This document shows positions 31,508 to 40,624 of a stretch of DNA of 58,332 nucleotides, in pieces (the stretch's first letter is position 1; every line of letters starts with the position of its first letter). The position numbers and the translations under genes were made by a program. The notes under the pieces are model-generated. The model saw nothing but the letters and a program-made list of their open reading frames with translations. It was not told the origin of the DNA and searched no databases. This stretch comes from Bacillus fungorum (GTDB taxonomy: Bacteria; Bacillota; Bacilli; Bacillales; Bacillaceae_G): the NCBI RefSeq assembly GCF_002746455.1, contig NZ_NWUW01000024.1, positions 1 through 58,332 of the forward strand. Direction: 5' to 3'.

Positions 31508-32113
31508 TTAAAGAGCTATATTTTTTATCCACTCCGATTTACTCAATATATAATAGTTATATAATTGATTTTCTATATTCAGTTGGTTCTTATAGGTAAA
31601 CCCGCATTTTTCAATAACTTTATTTGATGCCACATTGTTAATTAAAGTAATTGCGTTAAAGACATCTACATTCGTTTTTTCAAACAAATAGTTAATCAGT
31701 CCTTTAGTTGCTTTCGTTGCATAACCATTATTATGATATTCACTTGAAATAGCATACATAATTTCTCTGTTCGGTGCAGGGAGTTCATCTTTCATACCTG
31801 TGCAGCACCATCCAATAAATTCATTTGTGGTTTTCTTAAATATTCCTAGTCTTAATATGTGATCATCTATGTTAGTCGTAGTTCTCACTGCATGAAGAAA
31901 CGCTTTATTTTCTGGTATTTCATAATTTAAAACCCAATTAACCCTTTGTTCTTTCGTTGATTTCCAGTCTGGTAAAAACTTTTCTATTTCCGGTTGATTG
32001 GATATGTTATAAATACTCTCTGCATCTTTAATCGTAAACTCTTGCAGGTATATATCTCCACAATCGATTCTAAATAAATTAGGCAAACTCTCTTCTCCCC
32101 CCATGTTAATCAT
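31508..32113 (-). CDS. GNAT-family N-acetyltransferase (RimJ/RimL-like)
   Basis: 201 residues. Acetyltransferase_3 features: IYLQEFTIKDAESIYN near the start, GWCCTGMKD, then EIMYAISSEYHNNGYATKATKGLINYLFE (acetyl-CoA binding) and NNVASNKVIEKCGF. Substrate unknown; family members acetylate ribosomal proteins or small molecules. Its ATG lies against the ABC-F stop (TAATG) with AAGGAG upstream, so the two form an operon. Confidence 0.8.
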   Translation of the reverse strand: MINMGGEESLPNLFRIDCGDIYLQEFTIKDAESIYNISNQPEIEKFLPDWKSTKEQRVNWVLNYEIPENKAFLHAVRTTTNIDDHILRLGIFKKTTNEFIGWCCTGMKDELPAPNREIMYAISSEYHNNGYATKATKGLINYLFEKTNVDVFNAITLINNVASNKVIEKCGFTYKNQLNIENQLYNYYILSKSEWIKNIAL

Positions 32114-33741
32114 TAAAGCTCCTTAATCTGCTTCGTAAGTTCCATAAACCGTTCATCCAGTGCTTTATATTCTTTGTCTTTAGAAGTTAAAAAGCTTAAC
32201 TTACCTAATACTTCTTGTCTCTCTGTTTCTAACGTTAAACGTAACTCTTCAATTTCATCTCTTGATTTAGTCGGTTCTTCTAGCTGCTTTTGTATCGTAT
32301 TGTTTAAAAACACGAGTTTTGTATTAGTTGTTTTCTCTAGAAAATATCGATCGTGAGAAACGATAACAAGCGTTCCATTATACTCAGCTAATGTATTTTC
32401 AAGCTGTTCACGTGAAGGTAGATCCAAGTGATTCGTCGGTTCGTCTAAAATGAGTACATCTTTTTCATCTAAAATATAAGCCATTAGCTTACACTTTACT
32501 CTTTCTCCCATACTCATATGCTCAATCGGCTCTTTCCATTGAGACGCTTGGAATCCTAAATGTTTCATTAAATTTTGGACTTTTCCTCTTTCTTCAAACG
32601 TCTCTTTAAAAAATAAATCTTCTGGTGTTTTATCAAGTGGTAAATCAAATACTTCTTGTGTTAAATAACCGATGTTTGCTGAAGGTGAAATCCATATTTC
32701 TCCTTCAGCAGTTTCCGCTCCCATAATCATCTTCAGTAATGTTGTTTTCCCGCTACCATTTGGTCCAACGATCGCAACCTTCTCACCGTGTTGAATTGTA
32801 AAATTAACGTTCTCAAATAATGTTTTCCCATGAAATTCTTTTTTTAATTGCTTTACTTCTAAAAAGCGTTTTCCTACTTTTTTACTCGCTTGAATAGAGA
32901 ATTCAACTGAATATTCCTCTTTTACACGTTCTACCTTCGTTTTCTCTAGCTCTTTTTCAAGCCGTTTTCGTTTTGACTTCACTTGTGCATCCATGCGCTT
33001 CGCTTTTACACGATAAAATTCTTTAACTCCTTCTTGTTTTGTAGACTGCGCATGTGCCTTTTGTGACCATGAACTTAATTCTTTTATATGAGTTTCTACC
33101 TGTTCTATCTTTTTTTGCTGCTTTTCATATTCACGCTGCTGCGACTTTCTTTTTTGCTCACGTGCTTTCATGTAGCTCGTATAATTACCACTATGCTCAA
33201 TTAATTTTTTGTCCTCAATTGACCATATTTTTGTTGCGACAACATCTAAAAAATATCGATCATGTGATACAACGATAACTGTACCTTTCATGTTTTTTAT
33301 TTGTTTAATGAGAAATCCCGTACTGATCTCATCTAAATGATTTGTCGGTTCGTCTAATATTAAGACATTAGGATTTTCAGCAAATCCTTTTGCTAATCGA
33401 ATTTTCAGCTTTTCACCACCACTTAAAGTATGAAAATCGTTCGTTGGCACGCCCCATTTCGCAAGAAGTTCTGCTTCTTTTGCAATTACATCATTACTAA
33501 TAAAAGATTCTATTTCTTGCTCAACATATGCGGTTGTCATATTCGTTTGCTGCCATTCAACAATCCCTTTCGAAGGCTCAATCTTTCCATTTATTAATTG
33601 AAGTAACGTTGATTTACCAGCACCATTTTTACCAATTAATCCGATAACATCCCCTTGTTTCACTGCTACATTCATTTTTTCTAACAAAGTATTTTCCTTT
33701 ATTTCAACATAAACATCATTTAATTTTAAAATTCCTTTCAT
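32113..33741 (-). CDS. ABC-F ribosome protection protein, VmlR/Vga-like
   Basis: 542 residues from ATG 33741 (MKGILKLNDVYVEIKEN). Two ABC cassettes: Walker A GLIGKNGAGKST and VAIVGPNGSGKTT; signatures LSGGEKLK and MSMGERVK; Walker B NVLILDEPTNHLD twice. A basic interdomain linker (residues ~190-280) carries the antibiotic-resistance-domain position, and a C-terminal coiled coil follows. There are no membrane helices. Length and sequence recall B. subtilis VmlR, which frees ribosomes from lincosamides and streptogramin A. The upstream leader looks like an attenuator. The frame extends to 33924 but that part is leader. Confidence 0.82.
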   Translation of the reverse strand: MKGILKLNDVYVEIKENTLLEKMNVAVKQGDVIGLIGKNGAGKSTLLQLINGKIEPSKGIVEWQQTNMTTAYVEQEIESFISNDVIAKEAELLAKWGVPTNDFHTLSGGEKLKIRLAKGFAENPNVLILDEPTNHLDEISTGFLIKQIKNMKGTVIVVSHDRYFLDVVATKIWSIEDKKLIEHSGNYTSYMKAREQKRKSQQREYEKQQKKIEQVETHIKELSSWSQKAHAQSTKQEGVKEFYRVKAKRMDAQVKSKRKRLEKELEKTKVERVKEEYSVEFSIQASKKVGKRFLEVKQLKKEFHGKTLFENVNFTIQHGEKVAIVGPNGSGKTTLLKMIMGAETAEGEIWISPSANIGYLTQEVFDLPLDKTPEDLFFKETFEERGKVQNLMKHLGFQASQWKEPIEHMSMGERVKCKLMAYILDEKDVLILDEPTNHLDLPSREQLENTLAEYNGTLVIVSHDRYFLEKTTNTKLVFLNNTIQKQLEEPTKSRDEIEELRLTLETERQEVLGKLSFLTSKDKEYKALDERFMELTKQIKEL

Positions 33742-33962
33742 ATTACCGATCCCTTTCATTAAAGGAGAACAAAAAAATCCTCCCAAAGTAATTTTGGCAG
33801 GATTAGTCATTACATTATTTATACCCAAATAAGCTATTATATAAAGCAAATAGCAATACCGTTGTTTGGAATTGGGCAGACTAATCCTATTTTTTAGAAA
33901 TTGAAATTTATTGAATTTCAACATTTAAAAATAAGATTAGTTAATCATCGTCCACCCATCAT
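33742..33962 (-). promoter_or_regulatory. Transcription attenuator leader of the ABC-F gene
   Basis: Four pairing segments appear on the minus strand. Arm 1 ACTAATCTTATTTTT (33927-33941) pairs with arm 2 AAAAAATAGGATTAGT (33880-33895). Arm 3 ACTAATCCTGCCAAA (from 33807) pairs with arm 4 TTTGGGAGGATT, followed by T7 (33771-33777), making a terminator. The GGATTAGT of arm 2 can also pair with ACTAATCC of arm 3 and disrupt the terminator. A short ORF (ATGATGGGTGGACGATGA, 33945-33962) lies just before arm 1. This is the layout of antibiotic-induced ribosome-stalling attenuation. Confidence 0.7.
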
Positions 33963-34119
33963 TCCTTTCCGTCATTAATAACCATATTGTACCATGATAA
34001 TACTGTATGCGTAAATATTATTATTTGTACTACAAAAACAATTATTTTTCATTTCTACAATTTCATGTGCTCATATCTTTAATTTTTACTAATTTGTATC
34101 GTTTATTCATATGAAAACT

Positions 34120-34174
34120 TTAAAAAAAATACAAAACAAGGCTAAAAAACTTATCTCCAAAGTTCTTTAGCCTT
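34120..34174 (-). terminator. Terminator after the BceS-like kinase gene
   Basis: Minus strand AAGGCTAAAGAACTT and AAGTTTTTTAGCCTT form a long stem with a short loop, followed by TTTTGTATTTTTTTT. It ends the response-regulator/kinase operon. Confidence 0.75.
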
Positions 34175-34183
34175 GATCAATTT

Positions 34184-35167
34184 TTACACATTAAAAAATA
34201 TTACTCGTACTGCCGTACCTTTATCAACTTCTGAATGAATCTCTACACTATGACCTAATTGTTTTGTAATTTCATATACAAGATATAGCCCCATTCCTGT
34301 TGATTCTTTAAAACCTCTACCGTTTTCTCCTGTAAAGAAAGGTTTGAAGACTCTTGGTAAATCTTGCTTCGGTATACCTACGCCATTATCAGCAATTTCA
34401 AGTATAACGGTATTATCTTCCTTACAAGCTTTCACTTTAATCTTTTCTCTACTACCTGATGAATATTTAATCGCATTCGATAGTATTTGTCCGATTAAAA
34501 ATTGTAACCATTTCGCATCACTTTCTACAGTAATGCCTTTATCAATTTCAAGCTCTGGATATACAAAATTCCGGATAAAGAAACGTTTATGTTCATGTAC
34601 CGAATCATTCACTATTTTATGTAGTTGTACCCTTTCTACATAAAAGTCCTGTGTAAACGCTTCTAAACGCGCGACATACAGAGCCATTTCTAATCCCTTT
34701 TTTAATCGATCAGTTTCCTCATTTATACTTTCAAAACGTGAATCTACTTCATCCTGTGTAATTAATTCTATTACAGATAAAGGTGTTTTCATTTGATGGA
34801 TCCACTGATTCATAAAAGTTAAATGGTCATTATTTTTTCTCTCTTGCATTTGCAGCTGATTTTGATAATGCCTATATTGCACCTCAAGCAATTCTTGAAG
34901 AGCAGCAGATACAGCTGCAAAATCAGATTTTTGAACAGATTCATCCAAAGATTGCATCGGGTTTGCTAAGCGCTCATAAAAAGAACGATGTGTAAAATAA
35001 CGAAACACTAAATAACTTCCCATAAAGAAAGCCCCTAGAAACATTGCATATAACGCCGTTGTAATATGATTATGCCCATCAAACCAATATACGAGAAATA
35101 TAGCTAGTAGTTGAATTATAGTAAAGCAAATAAGTGGTATATGATCACGTATAAACAACCTTATCAT
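34184..35167 (-). CDS. BceS-like intramembrane-sensing histidine kinase
   Basis: 327 residues from ATG 35167 (MIRLFIRDHIPLICF). Two membrane helices are joined by a very short loop (WFDGHNHITT), so there is no sensing domain outside the cell. The H-box is NQWIHQMKTPLSV. N-box LSNAIKYSSGSR, G1 IADNGVGIP and G2 GESTGMGLYLVYEI follow. Such kinases are controlled by a BceAB-type transporter. Its start overlaps the regulator stop by 4 bp (ATGA). Confidence 0.88.
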   Translation of the reverse strand: MIRLFIRDHIPLICFTIIQLLAIFLVYWFDGHNHITTALYAMFLGAFFMGSYLVFRYFTHRSFYERLANPMQSLDESVQKSDFAAVSAALQELLEVQYRHYQNQLQMQERKNNDHLTFMNQWIHQMKTPLSVIELITQDEVDSRFESINEETDRLKKGLEMALYVARLEAFTQDFYVERVQLHKIVNDSVHEHKRFFIRNFVYPELEIDKGITVESDAKWLQFLIGQILSNAIKYSSGSREKIKVKACKEDNTVILEIADNGVGIPKQDLPRVFKPFFTGENGRGFKESTGMGLYLVYEITKQLGHSVEIHSEVDKGTAVRVIFFNV

Positions 35168-35871
35168 TTTTCCATACCAGTATCCCAAGTAATATGCAAT
35201 CTATATCCAACACTACGAATCGTTTCAATCGCACCTTCTATATGTAACGTTTGTAACTTTTTACGCACACGTGTTGTATTTACACTTAATGTATTATCAT
35301 CAACATAAGATTCGCTATCCCATAATTTATTTAACAACACTTCCCTACTCACAACACGCGGATAATTTTTCATTAATGTCTCTAATAAAATAGCTTCGTT
35401 TCTCGTTATATCAATCTCTTCGTTTCTAAGTTTCAATACAAGTCTTTCAGGATATAAACAAAGGCCTTGTTGTTCAATCATTCGCTCTTCTAGTTTCGGT
35501 GCATAATCTCCATATGCACGCCTTAAATAACTTCGAATTTTAGCCATTACAACTTCGTAATGGAATGGCTTTGAAATGAAATCATCGCCACCGTTTTCTA
35601 GCGCCATAACTTGATCCATCGTACCTTCACGGGCTGAAATAAATAATATTGGACATGTAGAAACTCCGCGAATTTGACGACACCAATAGTACCCATCAAA
35701 ACTCGGTAAATTAATATCTAATAAAACTAACTCTGGTTGTTCTTCTAAAAAAACATTTAATACATTTTGAAAATCCGATACAATAATTCCTTGATAACCA
35801 TATTTCGCAACATGTGTTGATAATAGTTCTGCAATTTTCATATCGTCTTCTACAATCATAATTTTGACCAT
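35164..35871 (-). CDS. BceR-like OmpR-family response regulator
   Basis: 235 residues. The receiver domain has DD near residue 9, phosphoacceptor Asp in LVLLDINLPSFDGYYW, Thr/Ser in LFISARE and Lys in DFISKPF. The C-terminal winged helix (IDITRNEAILLETLMKNYPRVVSREVLL ... TRVRKKLQ) is OmpR-type. It likely activates the Bce-like transporter operon through the palindrome at 30356-30373. Confidence 0.88.
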   Translation of the reverse strand: MVKIMIVEDDMKIAELLSTHVAKYGYQGIIVSDFQNVLNVFLEEQPELVLLDINLPSFDGYYWCRQIRGVSTCPILFISAREGTMDQVMALENGGDDFISKPFHYEVVMAKIRSYLRRAYGDYAPKLEERMIEQQGLCLYPERLVLKLRNEEIDITRNEAILLETLMKNYPRVVSREVLLNKLWDSESYVDDNTLSVNTTRVRKKLQTLHIEGAIETIRSVGYRLHITWDTGMEK

Positions 35872-35997
35872 TATTGAACTCCTTTTTAATCCACAATCTC
35901 AAATATACTTATATAAAATAAATACTACCTCTTTTCACAAAATCCGTAAATTAAAAAAGGATGCTTTTATACAAAAGTACCCTTTTTCGTCCCTTAT

Positions 35998-36261
35998 CTA
36001 TTTAATATGAAATTTACTAAAAGTAAATCCTAGTTTCTCCACATAATCCATTCCTAGTTCCATTCGAGCAGTCTTCAGCGGATCCACAACTTGGCAAACT
36101 TTTAAATTGCCTGCAGCTGATAATAAAAGAGTGGCCTCAGCTTTAGACATTTCTACTTCCTCATGTAAAAATGTCACCATATTACGTACAGCGCGATTCA
36201 CTGCATCATCTAACAATTTCTCTGAAGCAATTGTCATTATTTTTTCTTTTTGGATAGCCAT
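35998..36261 (-). pseudogene. Acetamidase/formamidase C-terminal fragment
   Basis: The 87-codon frame contains the end of an acetamidase/formamidase: IMTIASEKLLDDAVNRAVRN, then EATLLLSAAGNLKVCQVVDP and KTARMELG. The first ~210 residues of the enzyme are absent. It joins the truncated lysK at about 36240-36255 in another frame, so a deletion has fused the two loci. It is not expected to be active. Confidence 0.75.
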
Positions 36262-36668
36262 TGGTAGTGGTCACTTCTATATCCATCATGTTGATAAATA
36301 AATTCTACTTCAATTCCAAATGCTTGAAGCGATGTTTCAAACTCTTTTTCAAAATGCTCCGCATACGAGTTATGACATCCATACGGATCTGGAATATCAC
36401 AGTATGGCATACCAATATACTTTGCAAAAGATGGATCAATATTTTTTGGAACTTTTCTAAATCGATCATAATCATCCCACGAAAATATAAAACGAGTCTT
36501 TTTCCCTAAACCTTGAAGTGCTCTTACTACGAAATAAGTCGTTACGATTTCACGAAAGTTCCCAATATGAACAGAACCTGAAGGACTAATTCCAGATGCA
36601 CAAACAAACGTTTCTTTATTTGGATGTTTCCTAATTAATTCATGTGCTACTTCATACGCCCAATGCAT
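36237..36668 (-). pseudogene. lysK: Class I lysyl-tRNA synthetase, N-terminal fragment
   Basis: 143 codons encode the start of LysRS1: FVCASGISPSGSVHIGNFRE (class I HIGH-type motif), FIFSWDDYDRFRKVP and YIGMPYCDIPDPYGCHNSYAEHF. The intact enzyme is more than 500 residues; the KMSKS half and anticodon-binding domain are missing. The frame ends in Lys codons at the junction with acetamidase sequence. GAGGTGAG precedes the ATG. A complete T-box leader still lies upstream. The cell must rely on class II LysRS. Confidence 0.82.
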
Positions 36669-36717
36669 TTATTGCTCACCTCAATTATTTTTTGTTTTCG
36701 TATTCTCAGTTTTATGC

Positions 36718-36995
36718 AATAAAAAAACTCCCACCCCCAAGATTATTCATCTTGAGGACGAGAGTTGTTAGCTTCGCGGTACCACCTCAGTTTGTTAATA
36801 TGTCACCATATTAACCTCTTCAGGTACGGCAAAATATGCTTATACCCTATCTCTATAACGGGAGAACCCGTCGCACCATCCCTAAATAAATTAGTTCCTT
36901 GCGCAGCTCCAAGTCTTTTTTCGTTAAGATGTATACCGCTCTTTCTCAGCTACCAGAGCTCTCTGTACGTATTCTTTCTTAACTACTCTTCTCTT
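36718..36995 (-). promoter_or_regulatory. T-box leader upstream of truncated lysK
   Basis: On the minus strand: Stem I landmarks (CAGAGAGC, GGTAGCTGAGA), the T-box GAGGTGGTACCGCG (36775-36788), and a terminator (AACTCTCGTCC ... GGGGGTGGGAGTT, then T7 at 36721-36727). It senses uncharged tRNA by base-pairing with the GGUACCGCG-type antiterminator. A lysine specifier is expected from the downstream gene, but I could not place the codon with confidence. Confidence 0.92.
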
Positions 36996-37033
36996 CCATG
37001 CCATGTTAAATATTAGTTTTTTAATATGATAAT

Positions 37034-37249
37034 TTATAATACTTTTATTGTCAAACATTTTCGAATTGAGATCGTAAAATTACCTAAAAAATTCTTTATC
37101 GCTTCTAATTGAATTTTGTGACTACACTCATCACAACAATATACCCCTTTTGGTTTTTCTTTAAATCGCTTATATTTTTCACTACCTTCGTAAACAAGAA
37201 ATATATTTTTACAAGAAAAGCAAACAATTTCGTAAAACATCATATGCAT
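37034..37249 (-). CDS. DUF2197-like zinc protein (YlaI type)
   Basis: 71 residues. Two CxxC pairs (VCFSCKNIF and YCCDECSHKI) flank a short basic stretch (YKRFKEKPKGV), as in the YlaI/DUF2197 family of small zinc proteins. GGAGAGG precedes the ATG. The hydrophilic tail after residue 55 differs from YlaI. Function unknown. Confidence 0.68.
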   Translation of the reverse strand: MHMMFYEIVCFSCKNIFLVYEGSEKYKRFKEKPKGVYCCDECSHKIQLEAIKNFLGNFTISIRKCLTIKVL

Positions 37250-37393
37250 TTTCCTCTCCTTGTTTATACACTTTTTTAATCACTTGTGAGAAGGTCATTT
37301 TTCTACAGTATAAATCTTAATATCCTCTGACTAAAAGGTTTACCTCTATTCTTATCGAATTATATTAATATCTTATAACGCGAGGTGAACATC

Positions 37394-38296
37394 TTGTTCA
37401 GTGATATAGAATTAGTTTTAGATGCTAAAGCAAGTTTAGCTGAAGGACCATGTTGGAATGAAAAAAAGCAACTTTTATATTGGGTTGATATTATGGAGAG
37501 AAAATTATGCATATACAATCCTACCGCTAATACGAACCGAGTAATTGCACTCAATCAACCAATTGGCTGTGTTGTTCCATATTTAGAGGATGTACTACTC
37601 TTAGCTATGGAAAAAGGCTTTTATTCTATTAATGTAAATACAGAAAAACTGACACATATTTTTGACCCTAAACCACATTTAATAGAAAATCGTTTCAATG
37701 ATGGAAAATGTGATCCAACTGGTCGTTTCTGGGCAGGTTCTACAGATACATACGGTATGAATGCTGTAGGTTCCTTGTATTGTTTACATCATAATTTAAG
37801 TGTAGAGAAAAAAGTTTCACATGTAAATACATCAAATGGAATTGCTTGGTCACCTGATCATACATACTTTTACTTTATAGATACACCTACTAAAAAAGTG
37901 GTTCGCTATCAATATAATATACGTACTGGAGAAATTCATAATCCAAGTGATGTAATCATTTTCTCTGAAAATGATGGTCTACCTGATGGTATGACAATTG
38001 ACGAAGAAGGTTGTTTATGGATTGCACATTGGGGAGGTTCAAAAATAACTAGATGGAATCCATCTACTGGAGAACAAATATTAAGCATTCCAATTCCTGC
38101 GTTATATGTAACATCATGTACATTTGGAGGACCTAATTTAACAGATTTATATATCACCACAGCCAGAACAAGAATGACTGATGACGAATTAAAAGAGTAT
38201 CCACATGCTGGTGGTATTTTTCGAATTCAAACAAATATTAAAGGCTGCCCCACCTATTCATTTTGTAATAAAAATATTGGAACTGAAACAATATGA
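37394..38296 (+). CDS. SMP-30/gluconolactonase-like beta-propeller protein
   Basis: 300 residues. Motifs of the family: the metal-binding Glu in LAEGPCWNE, ENRFNDGKCDPTGRFWAG, SNGIAWSPDHTYFYFIDT, LPDGMTIDEEGCLWIAHWGG, and TSCTFGGPNLTDLYITTAR. It probably hydrolyses a sugar lactone with a divalent metal. TTG at 37394 is preferred because GAGGTG lies six bases upstream; a GTG at 37385 is inside that site. Its stop overlaps the start of the broken methyltransferase gene. Confidence 0.83.
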   Translation: MFSDIELVLDAKASLAEGPCWNEKKQLLYWVDIMERKLCIYNPTANTNRVIALNQPIGCVVPYLEDVLLLAMEKGFYSINVNTEKLTHIFDPKPHLIENRFNDGKCDPTGRFWAGSTDTYGMNAVGSLYCLHHNLSVEKKVSHVNTSNGIAWSPDHTYFYFIDTPTKKVVRYQYNIRTGEIHNPSDVIIFSENDGLPDGMTIDEEGCLWIAHWGGSKITRWNPSTGEQILSIPIPALYVTSCTFGGPNLTDLYITTARTRMTDDELKEYPHAGGIFRIQTNIKGCPTYSFCNKNIGTETI

Positions 38297-38994
38297 ACCG
38301 TATCGATTACATAAGACAAGAAGAAAAGAAATAGCACGATCTTTGCTATGAACAATATAAATTGTTTGAAGCTGGCTCTTGGCTTTATAAACCGGTTAAA
38401 ACAGTTATGGACTTAATGAACTACTTTGAAGGGCAAAACAAATTACAAGTACTTGACCTTGGATCTGGCGTCGGTAGAAATAGCATTCCAATTGCACAAA
38501 TAATAAAAAATTATAATGGCACTGTTACATGTGTTGATTTACTTGATTCCGCTTTAACAAAGCTAAAAATTTATAGTAAAGAACATGATGTATTCGAGGT
38601 TATAAAAACAGAACAAGCAGAAATTGAAAACTATCATATTGACTCTAACGCTTATGATTATATCGTTGCAGTATCAAGTTTAGAGCATGTTAAATCAAAA
38701 GAAGATTTTAAAAAAGTGCTCCATTCTATGAAACAAGGGACAAAAAACGGCGGTATTAATTGTTTAATTATTAACTCTAACATACAAGAAATTGTTTTAA
38801 AAACGAATGAAGAATTAGAAGCTTTAATTGAAATTAATCTCCCAACTGATGAAATGATACATCTATTAAAAAGTATTTATAAAGGATGGAAAGAAGTAAA
38901 AGTTGAAATAAAAGAATTAGCTTATAATATAGTTCGTAACGAAAGACACATTCAATTAAAAACAAATGCTATTACTTTTGCCTTTCAGAAATAA
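38293..38994 (+). pseudogene. SAM-dependent methyltransferase with premature stop
   Basis: The ATG at 38293 overlaps the SMP-30 stop (ATGA). The frame reads MNRIDYIRQEEKK, then TAG at 38332-38334, and continues HDLCYEQYKLFEAGSW and VLDLGSGVGRNSIPIAQ (motif I), then VVSSLEHVKSKEDF. Without the stop it would be a normal 233-residue class I methyltransferase. No good internal start follows the stop. A single base change explains the loss. Confidence 0.78.
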
Positions 38995-39119
38995 TACTAT
39001 AAAAGGTAAGGATATTTTCTCATATATTCATAGGAACACCCTTACCTTTTATCTTCATAATATTATTTCGTTATTAGTTTTCGTATCATCTAAAATATAA
39101 TTTTCATTCGAAATACTAA

Positions 39120-39752
39120 TCAGCTATTAATTGAATTCATTAACTGGAAGAAATATTCCGCTTCATGAGTCTCATTCAATTTATACCATGAATGAAGTGT
39201 ATCCGGCGCAAATACATCTAATTTTCTCAATACCTCCATGGCAAATTCTAGAGGAGCTACACCCGATGCGGTAATAAAGTTTTCACTGGATGATACAGGT
39301 CCCTCTTTATAAAAATTTTCTCCTTTATAAGTAGGACAAACCATTTTCATATACTCTAAACTATTGCTTGTGTGATTTATAGAATCCAAGTAACCGTAAT
39401 TTGCAAGACCTATAGTTGCACCGCAAATGGCAGCCACAATTGTACCAAGTTTTAAAGCCTCATCAACTTTTTGCAAAATAGGTTTATGTATTTCTTCACT
39501 CCAAGTATTCCCTCCAGGTAAAATTAATAGATCGTTACTCTCAAGGATACATTCATCTAGGGAAATATCCGGCTTTATATTCAAGCCCCCCATTGAAATA
39601 ACCATTTCTTTATTTATTCCAACTGTGACTACTTTAAAAGGCGCTACATCTTTTTTAAAATATCTCCCTGTATTAAGTTCAGCAATTAAATGTCCGTACT
39701 CCCAATCCGACATCGTGTCAAATACATATAGATAGGCTTTTCTTGTTTGCAT
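39120..39752 (-). CDS. DJ-1/PfpI-family protein
   Basis: 210 residues. The flavodoxin-like start KAYLYVFDTMSDWEYGHLIA holds the conserved Glu. NDLLILPGGNTW and the nucleophile elbow AAICGATIGLANYG give the Cys. It resembles the YdeA-type putative glutamine amidotransferase/chaperone group. A precise substrate is unknown. Stand-alone, with a terminator-like hairpin 100 bp upstream of its start belonging to another transcript. Confidence 0.8.
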   Translation of the reverse strand: MQTRKAYLYVFDTMSDWEYGHLIAELNTGRYFKKDVAPFKVVTVGINKEMVISMGGLNIKPDISLDECILESNDLLILPGGNTWSEEIHKPILQKVDEALKLGTIVAAICGATIGLANYGYLDSINHTSNSLEYMKMVCPTYKGENFYKEGPVSSSENFITASGVAPLEFAMEVLRKLDVFAPDTLHSWYKLNETHEAEYFFQLMNSINS

Positions 39753-39850
39753 TCAATAACACTCCATTCATATACTACAGTTTTAATTACAAAAATTGCT
39801 CTTTTCAGTTTAACATTTTATTCAATATTTATGGTTTAAAATTCCAAATA

Positions 39851-39882
39851 AAAGAGCACTTGTTTCCGCAAGTGCTCTTTTT
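39851..39882. terminator. Terminator hairpin between DUF421 and DJ-1 genes
   Basis: AAAGAGCACTTG and CAAGTGCTCTTTTT form a 12-bp stem with a 6-base loop, with T/A tracts on both strands. It lies downstream of the DUF421 gene on the minus strand. Confidence 0.7.
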
Positions 39883-40071
39883 GGGGATTTTGAGATATCC
39901 TATTAAAGAAAGTTAAGGTTACTTAAAGTTAATAGGTACTTCTATTATATGCTTGTCCTTTTTATTTGTGCATAATCAATATATAAACATCTTTAATAAT
40001 TCTTAATAACTTTTAATTATAGTTCTCTCTTACATTTTATCGTTAAAAAATTGGCTTTTTCTCACGAGAAA

Positions 40072-40569
40072 TTATCTTTTTATATTGTACCTATCTAATA
40101 CTTTTTCTAACATTTCTAAAGTTATTGGTTCTGCTTCTTTTATTAATCGATAACCAATACGCCCATTCGGTTCCGCTGTAACTTGCTGTAAACTCTTTAC
40201 ATCATGGATCCCTTTTTCTCTTAATTGCATATATAGTTGTTGCTCCGACATTTTTGCCTGCATCAAATTCTCTTTTACAATCTCTCCGTTTTCAACAATT
40301 ATAATGCTACTTCCATTTAGAAATTGTTCCACCTTCTTTGATTTCAATTCAAAGAAATGAATAATAAGTAGTATGCTTGCAAATATGATGGCCGCAAATA
40401 TAGATGGGACTACTTTTCTACTTAATACAGGTTCTACAATAATACGGCCGATTGATACAACTATAATGATTTCAGCTCTTGTCATTTGGCTGACAGATGC
40501 ACTACCTGTCATTTTCAAGACAATTATTCCAGTAAAAGTTAATATAATACTTTCCCAAATTATATTCAT
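40072..40569 (-). CDS. DUF421 membrane protein (YetF/YrbG-like)
   Basis: 165 residues. Three N-terminal membrane helices (SIILTFTGIIVLKMTG; AEIIIVVSIGRIIVEPVL; SIFAAIIFASILLIIHFF) are followed by a cytosolic domain (FLNGSSIIIVENGEI ... MQLREKGIHDVKSLQQVTAEPNG). The layout matches DUF421; several members affect spores or the cell envelope, role unclear. It is shorter than YetF but complete for the small class. Confidence 0.83.
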   Translation of the reverse strand: MNIIWESIILTFTGIIVLKMTGSASVSQMTRAEIIIVVSIGRIIVEPVLSRKVVPSIFAAIIFASILLIIHFFELKSKKVEQFLNGSSIIIVENGEIVKENLMQAKMSEQQLYMQLREKGIHDVKSLQQVTAEPNGRIGYRLIKEAEPITLEMLEKVLDRYNIKR

Positions 40570-40624
40570 AATAACCCAATCCTTTAATGGTGTATTTTAC
40601 TATCATTCCCATTAAAGTTGTGTT

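Noticed and set aside
36237..36668. Intact short lysyl-tRNA synthetase-like protein (paralogue)
   Set aside because: The frame ends in the middle of the catalytic domain and joins acetamidase sequence. A functional short paralogue is less likely than truncation.
37936..38160. Minus-strand 74-codon frame
   Set aside because: Antisense to the SMP-30 gene, whose metal-binding motifs are clear.
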